The position numbers and the translations under genes are program-made. Shown piece by piece: positions 31,260-35,199 of a stretch of 35,199 bases of DNA. The stretch is taken from the NCBI RefSeq assembly GCF_000720635.1, contig NZ_JOCF01000078.1, forward strand, positions 1 through 35,199, written 5' to 3'. This DNA comes from Streptomyces sp. NRRL WC-3742 (GTDB taxonomy: Bacteria > Actinomycetota > Actinomycetes > Streptomycetales > Streptomycetaceae). Below the pieces are notes generated by a model, which saw only the letters and a program-made list of their open reading frames with translations, did no database searches and was not told the DNA's origin. Every line of letters begins with the position of its first letter. Position 1 is the first letter of the stretch.

Positions 31260-32045
31260 CTAGCGCGCCGCGGGCAGTCCGCCCCGCGCGCCCATGCCCT
31301 TGACCGCCGCGGCCGCCACCCGGCGCGGGCGCGAGGTCGGCCGCCGCCGCTGGACCCGCCGCAGCCACCGCCACAGCGCCACCCCGGCGAGCACCGCCGC
31401 CGGGTGCCCGACGGCCGTGACCACGTCCCGGTCCTCGGCGATCTGCCCGGCGATCATCAGCCCGGTCGCGCCCAGCGCCAGCACCCGCCCGCGCGGGGAC
31501 ATCAGCCCGGCCACCGCGCCCAGGCAGGCGAGCACGCCGTAGCTGACCCCGATGTCCAGCCGGTCCATCGCCTCGGGCTCCATCCGCCCGGTCGCCACCG
31601 CCCCCATCACCACGCCCTGGGAGAGCAGCGTGGCGCCGACGTGCCCGATCGCGAAGACCGCCGCCGCCCGCGCCGGGCCGACCCTGCGCTCCAGCGGCGC
31701 GAGGGTGATCGCGAATCCCCACAGGTAGGGCATCCACGCCTCGCCGGCGACCCAGAATCCGCTGAGCACGAGAGCCCGCAGAGGGTGCTGCAGAAGGTTG
31801 TGCCCGTCCGAACTGGACGCCTCCTGGAGGCGTTGCACGAGTTCCGGGTCGGCGAGTTTCGCGAAGGTCGTGGTGACGCCGACGACGGCGAGGTATCCGA
31901 GCGTGAACGGATTGCGCCGGGGCGTCGGCAGGCGTTCCAGCAACCGGTCGAGGACGGCGGTGCGCAGTCCGTGGCGGAACATTCCGTACGGCACGCCCTC
32001 GGGCGCCGGAGCGCGCCCTCCGGACTCACGCCACACTCCCGCCAT
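31260..32045 (-). CDS. Rhomboid-like integral membrane protein
   Basis: This is a 261-residue protein with about six hydrophobic helices, including FTLGYLAVVGVTTTFAKLA, WMPYLWGFAITLAP, AAAVFAIGHVGATLLSQGVV and GVSYGVLACLGAVAGLM. Candidate rhomboid catalytic residues are Ser168 in GVSYG and His214 in VGHPAAVLAG, which sit where the GxSx and HxxxxxxG patterns occur in rhomboids. The sequence is otherwise divergent, so a catalytically active intramembrane protease is possible but not certain. A basic C-terminal tail (RRVQRRRPTSRPRRV) follows. ATG 32045 has GGAGCGGAGG 4 bases upstream; a later ATG at residue 22 is less likely. It precedes lon in the same direction but is separated by 190 bp of regulatory sequence. 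Confidence 0.8.
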   Translation of the reverse strand: MAGVWRESGGRAPAPEGVPYGMFRHGLRTAVLDRLLERLPTPRRNPFTLGYLAVVGVTTTFAKLADPELVQRLQEASSSDGHNLLQHPLRALVLSGFWVAGEAWMPYLWGFAITLAPLERRVGPARAAAVFAIGHVGATLLSQGVVMGAVATGRMEPEAMDRLDIGVSYGVLACLGAVAGLMSPRGRVLALGATGLMIAGQIAEDRDVVTAVGHPAAVLAGVALWRWLRRVQRRRPTSRPRRVAAAAVKGMGARGGLPAAR

Positions 32046-32304
32046 GCCGCCTCCGCTCCGTACCCGCAGCCATCGGTTACCCCCGCCCCGTACCCAACGT
32101 ACCGGCGGGAGCGGCGGATTCCGCGCGGCGGGGCGGCGTCGCGACGACGTTACGTCGAGGTTCTGAGAGGCACCTGGGAAAAGCCCGTGAAGACTGTCCC
32201 GGAGTCAGTGAGTCCGATTCCCGAAAATTGGTCTGGACCTAGTTCCCGAGAACGCTCCGGTATCGGCTCTGACCGGCAGCTTGGCCTCGACTCCATCGCA
32301 TACG

Positions 32305-32338
32305 CACCGTCACACGGTGAAAATTCCCCGGGTAAGGT
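32305..32338 (+). promoter_or_regulatory. Candidate promoter and operator of the two-component operon
   Basis: GTCACA (32309-32314), 18 bp, TAAGGT (32333-32338) resembles a sigma-70-type promoter. The -35 is inside the perfect inverted repeat CACCGT (32305-32310) / ACGGTG (32314-32319), a plausible regulator site. The implied 5' leader is about 260 bases. Confidence 0.4.
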
Positions 32339-32340
32339 AT

Positions 32341-32401
32341 CGGCCCGTGCCCACCCCTTCGGTGGGCCTCCGGGCGGCCCGGAAGGCCGCCCCACGGGCC
32401 G
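32341..32401 (+). ncRNA. Structured leader element: perfect three-way junction
   Basis: Three perfect helices nest exactly: P1 9 bp (32341-32349 with 32393-32401), P2 6 bp (32350-32355 with 32361-32366, loop CCTTC), P3 8 bp (32372-32379 with 32385-32392, loop CGGAA). P1-P2 and P3-P1 meet with no unpaired base, and only five bases join P2 and P3. It lies at or just after the predicted start of the operon transcript. It matches no riboswitch I can name. A cis-regulatory RNA, or a processing or termination element, is inferred. Confidence 0.5.
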
Positions 32402-32605
32402 GAAACGTCCGGTCCACCTGCCGGGAAGCATCCGCTGTCCGTACGCTGCGAAGTGCGCGGGAGCAACGGGCGGCCGACCACCGCCCGGTCCGTTCCCGAT
32501 CACGCGGCGGGGCGGCGGACCCGGCACAGTCCACGACGGAACAAGACTACGAGCGGAGCCCGCCATCCCCACAGGTGGCCGGCCCGCAGCCCTGGGGGCG
32601 GTGGC

Positions 32606-33349
32606 GTGACCGTGACAGAAATTCAGCAGGACAACCACAACACCGGCGGCACGGTGAACAGCCAGCGCAGAGTGCTGGTGGTGGAGGACGAGCCCACGAT
32701 CGCGGAGTCGATCGCGGCCCGGCTGGGCGCGGAGGGCTTCAAGGTCGCCGTGGCCCACGACGGCCCGGGCGCGGTCGACGGCTTCCACACCTGGCAGCCG
32801 GACCTGGTCGTCCTCGACATCATGCTGCCCGGCTTCGACGGCCTGGAGGTGTGCCGCCGCATCCAGGCCCAGCGGCCGGTGCCGGTACTGATGCTGACGG
32901 CCCGCGACGACGAGACGGACCTCCTGGTCGGGCTCGGCGTCGGCGCGGACGACTACATGACCAAACCGTTCTCGATGCGCGAACTCGCGGCCCGGGTCAA
33001 CGTACTGCTGCGCCGCGTCGAGCGCGCCCAGCAGGCCGCCCGCACACCCGCGCTCGGCAGCCTGCGCTTCGGCGAGCTGGAGATCGACCACGTGCAGCGC
33101 CGGGTCCGGCTCGCCTCCGGCGACGTCCACCTGACGCCGACCGAGTTCGACCTGCTCGCCTGCCTGGCCGCCCAGCCGCGCGCCGTGCTCACCCGCGAGC
33201 AGCTCCTGGCCGAGGTCTGGGACTGGACCGACGCCTCCGGCACCCGCACGGTGGACAGCCACGTCAAGGCGCTGCGCCGCAAGATCGGCGCCAGCTGGAT
33301 CCGCACCGTGCACGGCGTCGGTTACGCACTGGAGGCCCCGCTGTCCTGA
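32606..33349 (+). CDS. OmpR/PhoB family response regulator
   Basis: This is a 247-residue DNA-binding response regulator. The receiver domain shows the acidic pocket VVEDEP (25-30), phospho-acceptor Asp71 in LVVLDIMLPG, the switch Thr in MLTARDD and Lys120 in MTKPF. The winged-helix effector domain covers about residues 145-245 (LTPTEFDLLACLA, TREQLLAEVWDW, TVDSHVKALRRKI, RTVHGVGYAL). GTG 32606 was chosen after a G-rich stretch; GTG 32654 (VNSQRRVLVV) is an alternative that would remove a 16-residue hydrophilic extension. The partner kinase follows after 88 bp. The location directly upstream of kgd suggests possible control of central metabolism, which is unproven. Confidence 0.93.
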   Translation: MTVTEIQQDNHNTGGTVNSQRRVLVVEDEPTIAESIAARLGAEGFKVAVAHDGPGAVDGFHTWQPDLVVLDIMLPGFDGLEVCRRIQAQRPVPVLMLTARDDETDLLVGLGVGADDYMTKPFSMRELAARVNVLLRRVERAQQAARTPALGSLRFGELEIDHVQRRVRLASGDVHLTPTEFDLLACLAAQPRAVLTREQLLAEVWDWTDASGTRTVDSHVKALRRKIGASWIRTVHGVGYALEAPLS

Positions 33350-33365
33350 CGGCGGACCTCGGGCG

Positions 33366-33386
33366 ACGGGCCTCCGGGGGGCCCGT
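33366..33386 (+). promoter_or_regulatory. Hairpin between response regulator and kinase genes
   Basis: ACGGGCC (33366-33372) pairs with GGCCCGT (33380-33386) around a 7-base loop. With no U-tract it may lower downstream expression or protect the upstream message rather than terminate. Confidence 0.35.
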
Positions 33387-33437
33387 GTCCCGAACGACCG
33401 CGCACCAGGACGCACGCGGGGCCCGCTCAGGGGACCC

Positions 33438-34574
33438 ATGACCTTTCCACAGCAACGCGACGGGGACGCCGAGACCGCGCGTCCGCAGACCCTCGCCTCC
33501 CGCGCAGCCCGCCGGGTCTGGGCCGACATCCGGCCGCTCGACCCGGTCCGATCGATCAAGGGCAAACTCGCCCTGCTGGTGATCGTCTCCGTCTTCCTGG
33601 CCACCGGGATGGTGGTCGTGGCGATCCGGTCCGAGACCCAGATCCGGATCATCATGGTCTTCTCCATGATCGCCTCGCTGCTGTTCATGCAGTTCCTCGC
33701 GCACGGGCTGACCTCCCCTCTGCGCGAGATGACGGCCGCCGCCAACGCGATGGCCTCCGGCGACTACAGCCGCCGGGTCGAGGTCAGCTCCCGCGACGAG
33801 ATCGGCGAGCTGGCCGTCACCTTCAACGCGATGGCCGCCGACCTGCAGGCGGCCGACCGGCACCGGCGCGAGCTGGTCGCCAACGTCTCCCACGAGCTGC
33901 GCACGCCCATCGCCGCGCTGCGCGCCGTCCTGGAGAACGTGGTGGACGGCGTCGTCCAGCCGAACCCGGCCACCCTGGAGGCGGCGCTGGAGCAGACCGA
34001 GCGGCTCGGCCGCCTGGTCACCCACCTGCTGGACCTCTCCAAGATCGACGACGGCGTGGTCGACCTGGACACCCGCCCCTTCGAGGTGCGCGAGTTCCTG
34101 GACGGCGTGCTGCGCGGCGTCACCGTGGACGGCGCGACGGCCGGAGGGGCCTTCTCCCGGCGCGGCGACGTCCGCCTCGCCCTGGAGGTCAGCCCGAGCG
34201 GCCTGACCGGCGTGGCGGACACCGAACGCCTGCACCAGGTGGTCGCCAACCTGGTCGACAACGCCTGCAAGCACTCCCCCTCCGGCGGCACCGTCACCGT
34301 GCGCGCCCGGCCGGACGAGGAGGACGGCGGCCTGCTGCTGGAGGTCGAGGACGAGGGCCCCGGCATCCCGCCCGCCGACCGCAACCGGGTCTTCGAGCGG
34401 TTCAGCCGCAGCGGCACCGCGACGGCCTCCGGCCCGGGCTCGGACGGCGGTACGGGGCTGGGCCTGGCGATCGCCCGCTGGGCGGTGGACCTGCACGGCG
34501 GGCGGATCGCGGTGGCCGAGTCCCCCCGCGGCTGCCGGATCGAGGTCCGGCTCCCGGGACAGCGCCAAGGGTGA
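33438..34574 (+). CDS. Sensor histidine kinase, intramembrane-sensing type
   Basis: This is a 378-residue membrane kinase. Two helices (about residues 44-63 and 71-89) are separated by only about seven residues, so there is practically no extracytoplasmic sensor domain. A HAMP domain follows (LTSPLREMTAAANAMASGDYSRRV...), then HisKA with phospho-acceptor His152 in VANVSHELRTPIAAL, and the HATPase_c domain with N-box VVANLVDNACKHS, G1 EDEGPGIP, F-box VFERFSR and G2 GGTGLGLAIARW. All catalytic boxes are intact. ATG 33438 has AGGGGA 3-5 bases upstream. It phosphorylates the adjacent response regulator. It may sense membrane or envelope conditions, or a partner membrane protein; the signal is unknown. 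Confidence 0.93.
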   Translation: MTFPQQRDGDAETARPQTLASRAARRVWADIRPLDPVRSIKGKLALLVIVSVFLATGMVVVAIRSETQIRIIMVFSMIASLLFMQFLAHGLTSPLREMTAAANAMASGDYSRRVEVSSRDEIGELAVTFNAMAADLQAADRHRRELVANVSHELRTPIAALRAVLENVVDGVVQPNPATLEAALEQTERLGRLVTHLLDLSKIDDGVVDLDTRPFEVREFLDGVLRGVTVDGATAGGAFSRRGDVRLALEVSPSGLTGVADTERLHQVVANLVDNACKHSPSGGTVTVRARPDEEDGGLLLEVEDEGPGIPPADRNRVFERFSRSGTATASGPGSDGGTGLGLAIARWAVDLHGGRIAVAESPRGCRIEVRLPGQRQG

Positions 34575-34585
34575 CCCAAGGGTGA
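34565..34585 (+). repeat. 11-bp tandem duplication carrying the kinase stop codon
   Basis: CCAAGGGTGA at 34565-34574 is repeated at 34576-34585, so the TGA stop of the sensor kinase is followed by a second identical TGA 11 bases later (not in frame). Confidence 0.7.
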
Positions 34586-34879
34586 TCGGTTCATCACACC
34601 GGTCATTTGTCACAGAACCGACACAGTGATCTCCGAAGATCGCGTACGCCCCCAAGCGGAGAAATGTCCGCATCTGTACCTGTTTGACCACCAACGAAGG
34701 CCGATCAGTTCCCCTCAGATACGGCTTCCTAACGCACTTTTTCAGCCAAAGTGCAGGTCAGGACTGTGATCTGGGCGACGCCTGGGGCCCGGGGACTGCG
34801 CGATCACTGGTCAGGGGCGTAGCCTTAATCCCCGCTGTCCAAACATCCCAAAAGGAAGCGGAAGAGGGCGGTTGCCGCC
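34575..34879. other. Promoter region of kgd
   Basis: About 305 bases with no gene and lower GC than the neighbourhood. Inverted repeats present: GTGAT-N6-ATCAC (34582-34597), GATCT-N4-AGATC (34628-34641) and GCACTTT-N7-AAAGTGC (34734-34754, a perfect 7-bp repeat). A -35-like TTGACC is at 34684-34689 and a TAGCCT at 34820-34825, but they do not form a properly spaced pair, so I do not call a promoter. The first repeat may end the two-component transcript. Confidence 0.5.
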
Positions 34880-35199
34880 GTGTCGCCACAGTCCCAAGAA
34901 ACCCCCAACAGCTCGGCAAGCTCCACTGGCTTCGGCCCCAATGAGTGGCTCGTCGACGAGATCTACCAGCAGTACCTCCAGGACCCGAACTCGGTCGACC
35001 GAGCCTGGTGGGACTTTTTCGCCGACTACAAGCCCGGTACCGAGGTGACCCCAGTGACCCAGGCCGCGACCCCGGTCGGCACCACGCCGCCCCCCGCCGC
35101 CGCCCCCGCGCCCGCTGCTGCTCCGGCCGCACCCGCCCCCGCCGCGCCGGCCGCCCCGGCTCCGGTGGCGGCCCCGGCCCCCGCCGCACCGCTCGCCGC
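34880..35199 (+). CDS. kgd: Multifunctional 2-oxoglutarate decarboxylase/dehydrogenase (Kgd/OdhA type), N-terminal part
   Basis: The gene starts with GTG at 34880 and runs off the window after 106 codons. Residues 21-50 (NEWLVDEIYQQYLQDPNSVDRAWWDFFADY, read in two halves) are the N-terminal E1 helix that tethers 2-oxoglutarate dehydrogenase E1. It is followed by an Ala/Pro-rich linker, which in actinobacteria precedes an E2-type acyltransferase catalytic domain fused to E1. The full protein is expected to be about 1200-1270 residues and to act in the TCA cycle. AGAGGG lies 10 bases upstream of the GTG. The catalytic parts are outside the window, so the fusion is inferred from the family. Confidence 0.9.
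   Translation, partial: MSPQSQETPNSSASSTGFGPNEWLVDEIYQQYLQDPNSVDRAWWDFFADYKPGTEVTPVTQAATPVGTTPPPAAAPAPAAAPAAPAPAAPAAPAPVAAPAPAAPLA

Larger units (their letters stand above)
32046..32605. other. 560-bp regulatory region between rhomboid-like gene and two-component operon
   Basis: No credible gene is present; a 48-codon minus-strand ORF here lacks GC-biased codon use. The region is relatively AT-rich at 32200-32340. It holds an inverted repeat CACCGT-CAC-ACGGTG (32305-32319), a candidate promoter (32309-32338) and a three-way-junction RNA motif (32341-32401), followed by about 200 bases of GC-rich leader up to the response-regulator start. Confidence 0.55.

Noticed and set aside
32150..32296. 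Minus-strand 48-codon ORF between rhomboid-like and response-regulator genes
   Set aside because: Third codon positions are not GC-biased as in every real gene here, and no ribosome-binding site is seen.
32341..32401. The three-way junction as a known TPP, cobalamin, SAM or c-di-AMP riboswitch
   Set aside because: None of the conserved boxes of these classes could be seen, so it is left as an unnamed structured element.
34582..34597. GTGA...TCAC pattern as a Crp site before kgd
   Set aside because: The spacing between half sites is 8 rather than 6 bases, and it directly follows a stop codon, where a hairpin is the simpler reading.

Overview
The window is a gene-dense piece of a very high G+C actinobacterial chromosome. 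GC-biased third codon positions, frequent GTG starts, a lon gene with HspR- and ClgR-type sites, a PiT gene with a Streptomyces-type PHO box and the start of an actinobacterial 2-oxoglutarate decarboxylase (Kgd) all point to Streptomycetaceae (Streptomyces or Kitasatospora). No tRNA, rRNA, CRISPR array, transposase or prophage gene is visible. Gene order looks chromosomal rather than recently acquired.

Layout. 1-4.0 kb: the N-terminal part of a secreted protein, a DHA2 multidrug exporter and a DUF885 metallohydrolase-like protein, all on the minus strand. 4.1-6.8 kb: a TetR regulator, a fumarylacetoacetate-hydrolase-family enzyme and a metallo-beta-lactamase-fold hydrolase. 6.8-8.0 kb: a soluble Ser/Thr kinase. 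8.1-16.0 kb: a divergent cluster for polar amino acid uptake. The minus arm is GNAT acetyltransferase, lipoprotein binding protein, permease, ATPase, second lipoprotein binding protein. The plus arm is a second permease translationally coupled to a large FAD/NAD(P)-binding protein. The intergenic region between the arms holds a 25-codon leaderless leader peptide ending in SAACRG, of the kind that precedes sulfur-assimilation genes in actinobacteria. This is the most interesting locus: I infer a cysteine-controlled organosulfur (cystine-like) uptake and modification system.

16.0-20.4 kb: a second Ser/Thr kinase, paralogous to the first, and a divergent FdhF/YdeP-type molybdopterin oxidoreductase. 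20.4-23.8 kb: a secreted NlpC/P60 peptidoglycan hydrolase, then a PhoP-boxed PiT phosphate transporter with a small membrane partner. 23.9-26.7 kb: a second DHA2 exporter, whose promoter is embedded in a 44-bp palindrome, divergent from an SNG1/ABC-2-like membrane protein. 26.7-32.0 kb (minus strand): ROK regulator, GtrA-like membrane protein, Lon protease with stress-regulator sites, and a rhomboid-like membrane protein. 32.3-35.2 kb: a two-component system behind a structured 5' leader, then the truncated 5' end of kgd.

Convergent gene pairs are separated by strong hairpins, notably at 20348-20392, 23786-23825 and 26680-26706. All family names come from recognising motifs by eye. No database search, structure prediction or codon statistics could be run.
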